From Marinobacter salexigens (lineage in GTDB: Bacteria > Pseudomonadota > Gammaproteobacteria > Pseudomonadales > Oleiphilaceae): a stretch of DNA of 64,000 nt. Below, in pieces: positions 7,582 to 16,166 of this stretch; position 1 is the stretch's first letter; every line of letters starts with the position of its first letter. The position numbers and the translations under genes were made by a program. The notes under the pieces were generated by a model. That model made no database searches, was not told where the DNA came from, and was given only the letters and a program-made list of their open reading frames with translations. The DNA lies in contig NZ_NIHC01000005.1 in NCBI RefSeq assembly GCF_002806945.1, forward strand, positions 186,001 to 250,000, written 5' to 3'.

Positions 7582-8706
7582 ATGCGCCATATTCAATTCC
7601 TGGTTCCGGTCATTGGCTTGCTGTTTTTAAGCCTCTCCTTCACCGCAGCGGCCCAGATATTTACCAGCAATGACGCTCGCTTCAGCCTGGAAACCATAGC
7701 TGACGGCCTCGAACACCCGTGGAGCCTGGCCTTTCTCCCCGGTGGTTCCATACTCGTTACAGAGAGAGCGGGAAGACTGCGTGTCATTCAGAACGGAAGT
7801 CTGCTGCCCAAGGCTATTGAGGGGCTTCCAACACCCGCGGTTACAGGCCAGGGCGGGCTGTTTGATATCGTTCTGCACCCCGGCTTCAAGAGCAACAGAA
7901 CACTCTTCCTCAGCTACGCGCAGCGTTCCAACGAGGGAATGACAACTCGCGTAGCTCGCGCCATTTACGAAGAAGGAAAACTAAAAGACGTAAAAGTTAT
8001 CTTCGAGGCACTGCCGCGCTCCGGTGGCTCTCGACACTTCGGTGGGCGAATGGTATTCGACACCTCCGGCTACCTTTATATTTCCGTGGGTGACCGTGGT
8101 GAGATGGACCGTGCTCAGGACACCCGGGATGATGCCGGCGGAGTTCACCGAATTACTGTGAATGGCATGCCTGCACCTGGCAACCCGGGGCTCGATGACC
8201 CAGGCACTAACAACACCCTGTTCACTTGGGGAAACCGCAATATTCAGGGCATGACCAATCATCCAGAAACAGGCGTTATCTGGACCCATGAACACGGCCC
8301 GCGGGGCGGCGACGAAATAAATATTTTGGCAGCCGGCACCAATTACGGATGGCCCAAAATAACCTATGGCATTGATTACTCGGGGTTCCCGATCACCCAA
8401 GACACTGAAAAAGAAGGTATGGCTCAGCCTCTGCACTACTGGGATCCATCCATTGCGCCCTCGGGCATGGCATTTTACACCGGCTCCGAATTTCCCCTTT
8501 GGCGAGGCAGTTTATTCGTAGGCGCCCTGAAACTGCGCAAACTGGTACGGTTGGAAATCCAAAATGGACAGGTGATCGAGGAGGAGGATCTGCTTACCAG
8601 CCTGAACGAACGAATTCGTGACGTTCGCTCAGGGCCGAATGGCGCTCTGTGGTTACTAACGGATTCACCACAGGGAAAAGTCTACCGGGTTGTGCCGATT
8701 CAGTGA
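7582..8706 (+). CDS. PQQ-dependent aldose sugar dehydrogenase (YliI/Asd type)
   Basis: A 374-residue secreted beta-propeller enzyme of the soluble glucose/sorbosone dehydrogenase family, predicted to oxidise aldose sugars with PQQ in the periplasm. A signal peptide ends near AAA-QIF (about residue 24). Family landmarks include GLFDIVLHPGF, HFGGRMVFD, GNRNIQGM and HEHGPRGGDEIN. ATG 7582 has a GGGGGAAGG site upstream; a longer in-frame start at 7507 would add a poor leader. A Fur box overlaps the likely promoter. No PQQ synthesis genes are visible in this window, so cofactor supply must come from elsewhere. The stop overlaps the convergent gene by 7 bases. Confidence 0.87.
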   Translation: MRHIQFLVPVIGLLFLSLSFTAAAQIFTSNDARFSLETIADGLEHPWSLAFLPGGSILVTERAGRLRVIQNGSLLPKAIEGLPTPAVTGQGGLFDIVLHPGFKSNRTLFLSYAQRSNEGMTTRVARAIYEEGKLKDVKVIFEALPRSGGSRHFGGRMVFDTSGYLYISVGDRGEMDRAQDTRDDAGGVHRITVNGMPAPGNPGLDDPGTNNTLFTWGNRNIQGMTNHPETGVIWTHEHGPRGGDEINILAAGTNYGWPKITYGIDYSGFPITQDTEKEGMAQPLHYWDPSIAPSGMAFYTGSEFPLWRGSLFVGALKLRKLVRLEIQNGQVIEEEDLLTSLNERIRDVRSGPNGALWLLTDSPQGKVYRVVPIQ

Positions 8707-9113
8707 GGGTCGTCGGTGCGCTCAGTCTTCTCATACTGAGGCAAAGTATCGGTAATTTCGAACCAGTCAGACTTTGAGCCCGTGTAAACATGCTGCACTG
8801 GTCCCTTTGCCAGAGGTTCATTGATTACACCGACACGCAGGCGAAGGATACCGGGGATCGCATCCACGCGACTGTAAAGATGACTCCCGCAACGGCTGCA
8901 GAAAGCCCGGTATTTTCCCGGGCGTGACTCGTATTCAGTGAGCAGCTCTTCTCCGGACAAAAACCGGAAGCGCACTTTCTGTACCGGGGAACTGGCAGAA
9001 AATGCACTGCCATGGGCACGCCGACACTGGCTGCAATGGCACAGTGATAGCGGCCCCAGAGGGCCTTCGTATTCAAACGTGATATCGCCACACAGGCACT
9101 GGCCGGTATACAT
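8700..9113 (-). CDS. GFA/CENP-V family zinc protein (DUF636)
   Basis: A 137-residue protein of the glutathione-dependent formaldehyde-activating (GFA) family. Zinc-ligand cysteines are in the usual places: CLCG near the start, CHCSQC around residues 29-34 and CSRCGSH around residues 72-78. Many members have no proven link to formaldehyde, so the substrate is open. The second in-frame ATG (9113) is preferred because CAGGA lies 7 bases before it, whereas the first ATG (9119) directly abuts that site. It converges on the sugar dehydrogenase gene. Confidence 0.88.
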   Translation of the reverse strand: MYTGQCLCGDITFEYEGPLGPLSLCHCSQCRRAHGSAFSASSPVQKVRFRFLSGEELLTEYESRPGKYRAFCSRCGSHLYSRVDAIPGILRLRVGVINEPLAKGPVQHVYTGSKSDWFEITDTLPQYEKTERTDDPH

Positions 9114-9217
9114 AGGCATTCCTGATCATTGTGTCTTGAGCGTTCAAGCACGCATTCATTGGGAACGCTATGATACCTACCCAATTGCCCGTGAAACAGA
9201 GTGACTACCGGTTGTTT

Positions 9218-9985
9218 TTATCCATACTGCGCATTCAGGTAGCCCAGTATGCGAGCAGAATCGAACAGCCCTTCCCCGGTATTCGGATCTTCAAGGTAAG
9301 GCACCTGGACTCTGCCGTGAGCTTTAAAAAAGTCATCGCGCTTACCACCAGGGATTGGTTTGTATGGCCCCGGCTTGATTCGTTGTGCTGCCGGGCCAAT
9401 TTCAGTCCAGTGTTCCTTGCCCAGGTTGTGCAGAGTGTAGGGTATTTCCAGTTCACACAGTCTCTCTCGCACCAGGCGGGAGAATGGGCTGCCTTCAAAA
9501 CTCCACAAATGCAACGGCTGCTCCGGCTGCTTTCCTGAATTTGCCCGCAGCCCTCGCATGGCGCTGGTGACAGAGGCGACAGAACCCAAAACCGGCTGCC
9601 AGACCCGCTCACGGTAGTAGCCGGGCACTGTCCGACCTGCGTACTGCCTGAACAGATACTCTATGATCTCTTCCGACTCGTACATCACGGTACCCGTATT
9701 CTGGTCAACCAGCAGAGGGAACTGCTGTTTTCCACCAGTCGCTTCTGCGTGCTTGCGAAATACACGACCACCTTTAGGGCAAGGGCGAATCTCCACATCA
9801 AGATTGAGGGCCGTGAAGACTTCGCGAACCCGTCGACAGTAGGGGCAGCCCTCCATGTCGTAAAGCACAACGGGCTGCTCCGGTTGCGGTACATCACTTA
9901 CAACGAGACAGCCTCGCCAAGCAGTTAACGACGAGGTAGTAACGGAACCCAAAACATTTGCGTGGTGAGCGAGTCTTTTCAGCAT
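9218..9985 (-). CDS. Tandem glutaredoxin-like (GST N-terminal) protein
   Basis: A 255-residue protein with two thioredoxin-fold domains. The first (about residues 37-115) has a glutaredoxin CPYC redox pair in YDMEGCPYCRRVREVF. The second (about residues 155-250) has SPFSR at the same place, so its cysteines are lost and it probably binds glutathione without dithiol chemistry. This two-domain SPFSR arrangement occurs in cyanobacteria, plants and marine bacteria; the substrate is unknown. ATG 9985 follows GAGGG by 8 bases, while an upstream in-frame codon at 10024 lacks such a site. Confidence 0.8.
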   Translation of the reverse strand: MLKRLAHHANVLGSVTTSSLTAWRGCLVVSDVPQPEQPVVLYDMEGCPYCRRVREVFTALNLDVEIRPCPKGGRVFRKHAEATGGKQQFPLLVDQNTGTVMYESEEIIEYLFRQYAGRTVPGYYRERVWQPVLGSVASVTSAMRGLRANSGKQPEQPLHLWSFEGSPFSRLVRERLCELEIPYTLHNLGKEHWTEIGPAAQRIKPGPYKPIPGGKRDDFFKAHGRVQVPYLEDPNTGEGLFDSARILGYLNAQYG

Positions 9986-10273
9986 AATTAAACCCTCAGT
10001 TGATACCCCGACCATTATCACCAAATAAAACGACTTTCCATTGGCTCAGCCACACTGAAAAGGCTGGCAGCCATGTATCCATCTGCATCCTGCTTACATG
10101 CCTCACCGCTTTGCAAAAGCTGGCTTACACTCAGTCACAAATTCCCAATACAAACAAGCTATCTACTGGCATTTATTAACGTCATGTAGAGGTTTTCTGC
10201 ATAGTACAAATGGCAAAGATGGGCTATTGTTCATGTAGGGAGTTCATCTTCATATTTCATCAGGCAGCTATTT
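9986..10273. other. Intergenic region before dacB
   Basis: About 288 bases between two divergent genes. I find no open reading frame with a believable ribosome site, no tRNA and no terminator. It should hold the promoters of dacB and of the tandem glutaredoxin gene, but no clear -10/-35 pair stands out. Confidence 0.3.
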
Positions 10274-11857
10274 ATGGTGATTTCGGATATGCCGCACTCA
10301 AACAGCGCAGAAAAAACCAGCTTTCGACGCTATAGACGCCCAGCGAGACTTCTGGCTGCAGCTCTCGTCTTGGCCCCGGCACTATACCTACCATCGGCAA
10401 TGGCTGATAGCGACGATGGCGCAGGCTTCACTGGCAATCGCCTCTGGGCCAGCCAGATGCGCGACTACGCAACGAAATCCCTTAAGAGCGAAGAAGCCTT
10501 GAGCATGGCCGCTGTCCCCCTGAATGGCCCAGGGCTTGACCAGAACATCAATGCCGATGTACCCATGAGCCCTGGCTCCATTATGAAGGTGATCACCACC
10601 TATGCAGCCCTGGAAATCCTCAGCCCCACCCATCACTGGGATACGGACTTTCTCACGGATGGGCAAATGGTTGGTGATACTCTCCAGGGCAACCTCTATG
10701 TACGCTTTGGGGGCGACCCGAAACTCACTTTCGAACGGCTATGGACAACCCTGCGTGAACTCCGCGACATGGGGATTAATCGCATTGACGGCGACCTTGT
10801 GCTGGACGGCAGCTATTTTAAAATTGATGGCGGCTTTCCCGCGTTCAAGGATAATGGAGATAACCCACACGCACCGTTTCTGGTTGAGCCATCTGCCTAC
10901 CTGACCAACCTCAACCTCATACACTTCCAGATTCGAGCCGATGAACGCGGCACACAAGCCTGGAGCACACCCACTCTTAACGAGGTTGCTATCGACAACC
11001 GGGTGACCGCAGTAGCCGATGGGCCCTGCCCGGCGCGCCGCAGTTTTGACTGGGAACCGGTGATTCAGGCAGGCGGGAAGGTAACGGTGCGGGTAACGGG
11101 CGAACTGCCACAAGGATGCCGCACCACAAAATACCTGTCCTTACTGCCCCATGAGCAATACAGCGCTTCGATGATTCGCACGCTCCTTTCCGAGATGGGC
11201 ATCATCGTGTCGGGTGGTAACCAGATCGGGATAACCCCGGAAACTGCGCGACTGGTTATGAAAACCACGTCGCCCGATCTGGTTACCATGGTACGGGACA
11301 TCAATAAGTGGAGCAGCAACGTAATGGCCAGGCAACTCTTGCTGACCATTGGCGCCCAAAACCGCTTGGACAACGAAAACGATGATCGGGTTGCCGGAAT
11401 TCGCGTTATTTATGACTGGCTGCAGAAGAAAGGAGTCGATACTGACGGCATGGTGATCGACAACGGCGCAGGCCTTACACGCCATGGCAGAATTACCGCA
11501 AGGCAAGGCGCCAAAATTCTTCAACTCGCCTGGAACAGCCCTTACTCTTCAGACCTTATGGCCTCTATGCCGATTATCGCCATGGACGGGACCATGGCTC
11601 GCCGCCTGCGCAATACGGGCATGGACGGCGAAGGTCGCATTAAAACCGGTTACCTGGAAAACGTACGATCTATTGCTGGCTTCACCCGGGATGAGAACAA
11701 TACAACCTGGGCGGTTGTGGGCATGGTGAATAATGATCCTGCCTGGAATGGTCAGGCGGTTCTTGATCGGATTCTTTATTCCCTGCATTACCGGCCGCCG
11801 ACAGGAACGACTCTGACCAAAGCCAGTACAAGCGATACCAGTATTTCTATTCAATAA
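10274..11857 (+). CDS. dacB: D-alanyl-D-alanine carboxypeptidase/endopeptidase (PBP4, peptidase S13)
   Basis: A 527-residue periplasmic penicillin-binding protein that trims and cleaves D-Ala cross-links in peptidoglycan. All three active-site motifs are present: SIMK (Ser102-Lys105), SSN (347-349) and KTG (457-459). The large insertion between the first and second motifs is typical of class C PBP4 enzymes. A signal peptide follows an Arg-rich start and ends near AMA (about residue 44). ATG 10274 is used; ATG 10289 is an equally usable in-frame choice. A hairpin just after the stop is oriented for the opposite strand. Confidence 0.93.
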   Translation: MVISDMPHSNSAEKTSFRRYRRPARLLAAALVLAPALYLPSAMADSDDGAGFTGNRLWASQMRDYATKSLKSEEALSMAAVPLNGPGLDQNINADVPMSPGSIMKVITTYAALEILSPTHHWDTDFLTDGQMVGDTLQGNLYVRFGGDPKLTFERLWTTLRELRDMGINRIDGDLVLDGSYFKIDGGFPAFKDNGDNPHAPFLVEPSAYLTNLNLIHFQIRADERGTQAWSTPTLNEVAIDNRVTAVADGPCPARRSFDWEPVIQAGGKVTVRVTGELPQGCRTTKYLSLLPHEQYSASMIRTLLSEMGIIVSGGNQIGITPETARLVMKTTSPDLVTMVRDINKWSSNVMARQLLLTIGAQNRLDNENDDRVAGIRVIYDWLQKKGVDTDGMVIDNGAGLTRHGRITARQGAKILQLAWNSPYSSDLMASMPIIAMDGTMARRLRNTGMDGEGRIKTGYLENVRSIAGFTRDENNTTWAVVGMVNNDPAWNGQAVLDRILYSLHYRPPTGTTLTKASTSDTSISIQ

Positions 11858-11885
11858 AAAACACCCCGGCAAAACCAGGGCGTTA
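11855..11885 (-). terminator. Intrinsic terminator for the DUF4397 gene
   Basis: Read on the minus strand, AACGCCCTGG and CCGGGGTGTT pair as a 10-bp stem including two G-U pairs, around a loop rich in T. The run TTTTTT follows. It begins 24 bases after the stop codon of the DUF4397 gene. On the plus strand the same hairpin follows dacB but has no T-tail. Confidence 0.75.
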
Positions 11886-11908
11886 ACGGCAGGTGGATCT
11901 TACTCTCG

Positions 11909-13249
11909 TTACGGGGTCAAAGCTTCGCGGCGGTCTTCCAGAAGCAATGCTTCAAGACTGCCAACACTTGCGCCAATTGCAATAGCCGTAGTAACGCTGC
12001 CGGCTGGCAAATCAAGACCCTGAGTACCTGGAACCGCTGCCATCGTGGTGCCATCTGCTGCAATGGTCACATCATAAGTTGCTGCCGGAACCGTTACGTA
12101 GCCCGTATCTTTGCCAAGCAGGACATCCGGGAACGTCGGTTCACCCATCACCGGACCGCCTGCCGGCAGCACGAAGATATCAACCGGCTGGGCTTCGGGT
12201 GCGGCGGCAGCATGAACCAGCCGGACATCCGCTTGAGCAGCATCGCTCGGCGCCCTACGGTCAGCCAGCACTATCAGCCGAGTCTTGGACAACTGATTCA
12301 CATCGCCCGCAGCAATCACCGTGTAAGACTCCCCGCGCTCCAGCGTCAGGGTGCCGCCTAGTGTTGCAAGCGCACCGCCAATGCCACCATTTGCAGGCGC
12401 AACCGCAACGTCCCGATCACCTGCAGGCAACACAAGGTAGGGTGTATTGGTTCCATAGAGAAAATCACCTTTCGCTTCTTCGCCATCGACAAAAACATCA
12501 ACAGTAACGTCTTCAACCGCATGAACAATCCGCACTTCGGCGCTGTTGCTGAGCACAGCCGTTACAACAGGGTCGCTTTCAGCCCACACCAGAAGACTCA
12601 CGGGCGACACGCCTTTAACGCTGTTGACAGCCACAACCGTCACGTCAGAAGCGATTGCAAGCGCACCGGAGTCATAGACGATATCCGAACCACCTGCCCC
12701 GGCGATCCGAACCTGATAATCGGCTGCGGGAACCGGATCAAGAGTGGCGTTGGCGCCGAAGGGTACATTGGGCAATGTCGGCATCGCAGGCAGTGCAGCG
12801 CCAGGTGCCGTTACGTTCACATCAACACTGCCGGCGTCTGGTGAAGCATGCACAACCGTCACATCAATCGTGCCGTTTGCGCGACGCTCTGTGTCGTCCA
12901 AAGCCTCCAGATCCAGGGATGCAACGCTATCCTGAGCAATGATCGAGTAGAAGCGCCCCTCGTCCAGTGCAAAACTCTCAATCAGCACGTCTGCTCCGCC
13001 TACCTGAACGCTGATCTCACGGGTGCCTGCAGGAACATAAAGGTAGCCAGTACCCTGCTGGAACTTAACGCCGGTCAACACAACATTGCCATCGATAGCC
13101 ACGTCAACTGCAGGAGCATCCGGCGAGGCGTGGAGCACTCTCACCTTCGACATGGGTTCTTGCGCTACCGAGTCATCATCATCGTCACTACATCCCACCA
13201 GCATCAAACTGCCGGCCAGAACCATTGTAAGTGCATATTTTGTTTTCAT
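11909..13249 (-). CDS. DUF4397 repeat lipoprotein
   Basis: A 446-residue exported protein. The signal peptide ends in lipobox LVGC, giving a lipidated Cys20 followed by an acidic linker (SDDDDDS). Four DUF4397 units can be counted by their start motif: VRVLHASPDAP, VTVVHASPDAG, VRIVHAVEDV and VRLVHAAAAP, at intervals of about 100 residues. Each is a beta-sandwich domain resembling cell-surface adhesins. Anchoring by the N-terminal lipid suggests an envelope or outer-membrane surface location. Its function is not known. A terminator follows. Confidence 0.85.
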   Translation of the reverse strand: MKTKYALTMVLAGSLMLVGCSDDDDDSVAQEPMSKVRVLHASPDAPAVDVAIDGNVVLTGVKFQQGTGYLYVPAGTREISVQVGGADVLIESFALDEGRFYSIIAQDSVASLDLEALDDTERRANGTIDVTVVHASPDAGSVDVNVTAPGAALPAMPTLPNVPFGANATLDPVPAADYQVRIAGAGGSDIVYDSGALAIASDVTVVAVNSVKGVSPVSLLVWAESDPVVTAVLSNSAEVRIVHAVEDVTVDVFVDGEEAKGDFLYGTNTPYLVLPAGDRDVAVAPANGGIGGALATLGGTLTLERGESYTVIAAGDVNQLSKTRLIVLADRRAPSDAAQADVRLVHAAAAPEAQPVDIFVLPAGGPVMGEPTFPDVLLGKDTGYVTVPAATYDVTIAADGTTMAAVPGTQGLDLPAGSVTTAIAIGASVGSLEALLLEDRREALTP

Positions 13250-13382
13250 TGTGTCTCGTCCTCTTATTCCGGGAGTAAATACCAGGGTTAAGTGGTTCGA
13301 ACCTGCACAAATTCAGTCCCTGACATGTGCGTCAAAACAACTTACGGGAGGACAATAAAAACAGATGATGCGACTTTACATT

Positions 13383-13649
13383 TCAGTTTACAGGTGTGCG
13401 CTTATTCTCACGGCCGGGCTGCCCCAGAGTTAGCTCCGTTAGTTTCACCGCCACTGGCGCTACGAACGTCACCACGGGGAATGCAACTGCCCACGCCACC
13501 AGAAATGCCGGAGCCCAGCGGTACAGAAACGCACTATCCATGCCTGTGTTGATCACGGTGATTACCCCGGACATCAACAAAGACATCATCCCAGACATGT
13601 AGAATCCGAACACAAGCTGGCGCAGGCGGGCGGGTTTAATTCGGCTCAT
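13383..13649 (-). CDS. DUF2798 small membrane protein
   Basis: An 88-residue protein with two transmembrane helices (about residues 12-32 and 45-68), matching the DUF2798 family: FYMSGMMSLLMSGVIT in the first helix and a WAVAFPVVTFVAP second helix. The function is unknown. The start ATG follows GAGGAGAACTC, a strong ribosome site. It is divergent from the DUF6279 lipoprotein; the 142 bases between them include a short palindrome ATAAGCTTAT. Confidence 0.85.
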   Translation of the reverse strand: MSRIKPARLRQLVFGFYMSGMMSLLMSGVITVINTGMDSAFLYRWAPAFLVAWAVAFPVVTFVAPVAVKLTELTLGQPGRENKRTPVN

Positions 13650-13791
13650 GAGTTCTCCTCAATAAAGATAGAAGTGTTCGGATAACTGCATCCGAAAACC
13701 TCAGGATGACGTAAACTATAAAGACACAATCGAATAATGATAATAAGCTTATAACCTTTTATCGATAGGCTTTTACCGAGCCGGGCGCCTT

Positions 13792-14688
13792 ATGAGTCAT
13801 TCTAAAGTACGCAGCGTTCGAACGGCCGCACTCCTGCTGGTCTTAATCCTGGTTGTCACAGGGTGTAGCTCAACCCGACTTGCGTATCGTTACGCAGACT
13901 GGGGTATTGTCTGGTGGGTAGAGGATTTCATAACTCTTACGACAGCCCAAAAGCAGCAATTGAACGCCGACATTGACGAATTAAGACAATGGCACTGCAG
14001 TACCGAGTTGCCGCGCTATCAGGCATGGCTGCACGACCTCCGGAGCGAATTGGCCACCGGCAAACCTGGCCCGGCTGACATTCGCAGGCATCAGGACCAA
14101 CTTCTTACGCTCCTGCCGCCCTTGATGCGCCAAATAACACCCGGCGCCGTGCGCCTGCTCTCCAGTCTCAACGACGAACAGGTGCGTGAGCTGGCCGAGA
14201 ACATGGCAGAAAACCATCGGGAAATGGAAGAGGAATTCCTGGCCGGCGACGCTGAAACAATTGCGCAAGCACGGGCGGAGCGCACGGAAGAGCGAGCCGA
14301 GCGTTGGCTGGGCAGCCTGAACGCCACTCAGAAGAGCCTCATAAATGACTGGTCGGAAAGCCGGAAAGGACAGACAGAAATCTGGCTGGCGGGCCGCCGC
14401 AATTGGCAAAAAGCCCTGCTGAATGCCCTCGAGAATCGCAATGAGCCTGGCTTTGGCGCAACCGTCACAGAGTTGATCAACAACCCGGAAGCAGGCCGCG
14501 GCGATGCCTATGCAAAGAGGATGGACGACAGCATGGCGGCCATGAGCTCATTGATTCAGCAACTTCTGCAAGCAGGCGAAGCTTCACATCTTGACCATCT
14601 GGCCAGCAAGGTGTCGGAATTGCGCGGCGACTTCAAAGCCCTTACCTGTGTTTCTGGCCCTGAGGTCGCATCGCACATTTATAATTGA
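13792..14688 (+). CDS. DUF6279 family lipoprotein
   Basis: A 298-residue helical lipoprotein. The lipobox VTGC gives Cys25, followed by SSTRLAYRYADWGIVWWVEDFITLT, a signature shared by DUF6279 proteins. The rest is long amphipathic helix rich in Glu, Arg and Gln, suggesting a coiled-coil or tetratricopeptide-like periplasmic domain. The function is unknown. The stop codon directly abuts the stop codon of the convergent SDR gene, with no base between them. Confidence 0.8.
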   Translation: MSHSKVRSVRTAALLLVLILVVTGCSSTRLAYRYADWGIVWWVEDFITLTTAQKQQLNADIDELRQWHCSTELPRYQAWLHDLRSELATGKPGPADIRRHQDQLLTLLPPLMRQITPGAVRLLSSLNDEQVRELAENMAENHREMEEEFLAGDAETIAQARAERTEERAERWLGSLNATQKSLINDWSESRKGQTEIWLAGRRNWQKALLNALENRNEPGFGATVTELINNPEAGRGDAYAKRMDDSMAAMSSLIQQLLQAGEASHLDHLASKVSELRGDFKALTCVSGPEVASHIYN

Positions 14689-15459
14689 TCAGACCGTTAA
14701 GTAACCACCATCCACATTAATGCAGGCACCCGTCGTGTAGCTGGATGCATTTGATACCAGGTACAACACAGTGCCGGCCATCTCATCAGGGTCGGCAATG
14801 CGCTTCACAGGAATGTGCGCCATCGCCTGCTTTTTGATTGCTTCATTAGTGGTCAGTGCGCTGGCAAACTTTGTATCTGTGAGCCCAGGCAAGAGCGCAT
14901 TAACGCGAACGTTCTGCTGCCCCAACTCGGTCGCGAAGGATTTGGTCATGGAAATAACCGCTGCTTTGGTGATCGAATAAATGCCCTGGTAGTGGCCAGG
15001 ATTCACACCGTTAATAGACGCTACGTTAACAATGGAGCCACCGCCCTGCTTCTTCATCAATTGCGCGCCACGGGCACACATGAAGAAGTAACCGCGAATG
15101 TTTACGTCGACGGTTTTCTGGAAGGCACCCAGATCTGTATCTTCAACCGGACCGAAGTAAGGGTTGGCTGCGGCGTTGTTCACCAGAATATCCAGCTTGC
15201 CGTGTTCTTTTTCGATATGCGCCCAGATCGCTTCTATTTGATCCATCTCGCCAATGTGGCAGGCATAGGCTTCAGCACTGCCACCCGCTTCGCGAATGCT
15301 GCTGGCTACGGCTTCACAGCCATCAATCTTGCGGCTGGTTACGATCACGTGGGCGCCGTAATCCGCCAGTGTGCGGGCAATGCTCTCGCCAATACCACGG
15401 CTGGCACCGGTAATCAGGGCAATCTTTCCGGTCAGATCAAACAGGTCTTTCTTGCTCAT
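14689..15459 (-). CDS. SDR-family oxidoreductase (last gene of acyl-CoA unit)
   Basis: A 256-residue classical short-chain dehydrogenase. TGASRGIG (near residues 17-24) binds NAD(P), NNAA follows, and the catalytic Ser (VASING) and YSITK are in place. The end of the sequence is the usual NVDGGYLTV. It is probably a dehydrogenase or reductase of a hydroxyacyl-CoA. It lies 17 bases after the histidine phosphatase gene and is the final gene in the unit that begins with the acyl-CoA dehydrogenase. GAGGTGAACCA is the ribosome site. Confidence 0.88.
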   Translation of the reverse strand: MSKKDLFDLTGKIALITGASRGIGESIARTLADYGAHVIVTSRKIDGCEAVASSIREAGGSAEAYACHIGEMDQIEAIWAHIEKEHGKLDILVNNAAANPYFGPVEDTDLGAFQKTVDVNIRGYFFMCARGAQLMKKQGGGSIVNVASINGVNPGHYQGIYSITKAAVISMTKSFATELGQQNVRVNALLPGLTDTKFASALTTNEAIKKQAMAHIPVKRIADPDEMAGTVLYLVSNASSYTTGACINVDGGYLTV

Positions 15460-15476
15460 TGGTTCACCTCAATTTG

Positions 15477-16166
15477 TTATCGGAAGGTCACCAGGGCGGG
15501 GTCTTCCGCTTCCAGGTGGCTATAATTATTGAAAACAGACAGGCTGCGGCGACCTGCGGAGTAGAGCACACGGGTAACGCTGGTGTTGGCAATGACTTCA
15601 TTCAGCCCCAATGTGCGCTCGTCGCTCAGGCTTAAAAGGTGCTGGCACATAGCGGCGATGGGCCCGCCGGATGTGGACACCAGAACATCGCCGCCGTCTG
15701 CGTATTCGATCATTTCATCAAAGGCCGAGAGTACCCGGGCTTGGAATTCCGGCCAAGTCTCATCGTATTCTGCATCATACTTACCAGACGCCCAGCGGCG
15801 TACGGCTTCAACAAATGCCTTCTGAAAGGCTGCCGCGGGTTTCGGGAAAGCCGCCAGGTCCCTCGCCATCACATGCCAATCGCGCCACTCTGGTCGATAA
15901 CGGTTTACGATGGATTCGTGATCAAATTCGTTAAAGCCAAGAGCAACCTGCATATCCGGCAGCTCCGCACCATAGCCGGTTGCGATGGCTTCTACGGTTT
16001 CCCGATGCCGCTGCAAATCGCCGCCAAAAATCGCCGCTGGCTCAAATTTATCGGTCATCCAGCGCCCGAGTATCTTGCCCTGCTCCCAGCCTTTTTTGGA
16101 AAGCTGATCGTAATTTTCTTTGCCAAAGCTGGCCTGGCCATGGCGTACAAGGTAAACCGTAGCCAT
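15477..16166 (-). CDS. Histidine phosphatase family protein (phosphoglycerate-mutase-like)
   Basis: A 229-residue enzyme of the histidine phosphatase superfamily. The phosphoacceptor motif LVRHGQAS is at residues 6-13 (His9) and the second half has a VSTSGGPIAAM segment. It follows the kinase-like gene directly: its ATG overlaps the kinase stop codon in TAATG. A phosphatase in the same unit as a hydroxyacid kinase may remove phosphate from a dead-end intermediate, or simply be co-inherited. The substrate cannot be read from the sequence. Confidence 0.85.
   Translation of the reverse strand: MATVYLVRHGQASFGKENYDQLSKKGWEQGKILGRWMTDKFEPAAIFGGDLQRHRETVEAIATGYGAELPDMQVALGFNEFDHESIVNRYRPEWRDWHVMARDLAAFPKPAAAFQKAFVEAVRRWASGKYDAEYDETWPEFQARVLSAFDEMIEYADGGDVLVSTSGGPIAAMCQHLLSLSDERTLGLNEVIANTSVTRVLYSAGRRSLSVFNNYSHLEAEDPALVTFR

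Noticed and set aside
13743..13752. Palindrome ATAAGCTTAT before the DUF6279 gene as an operator
   Set aside because: Ten A/T-rich bases are expected by chance and no regulator is nearby.
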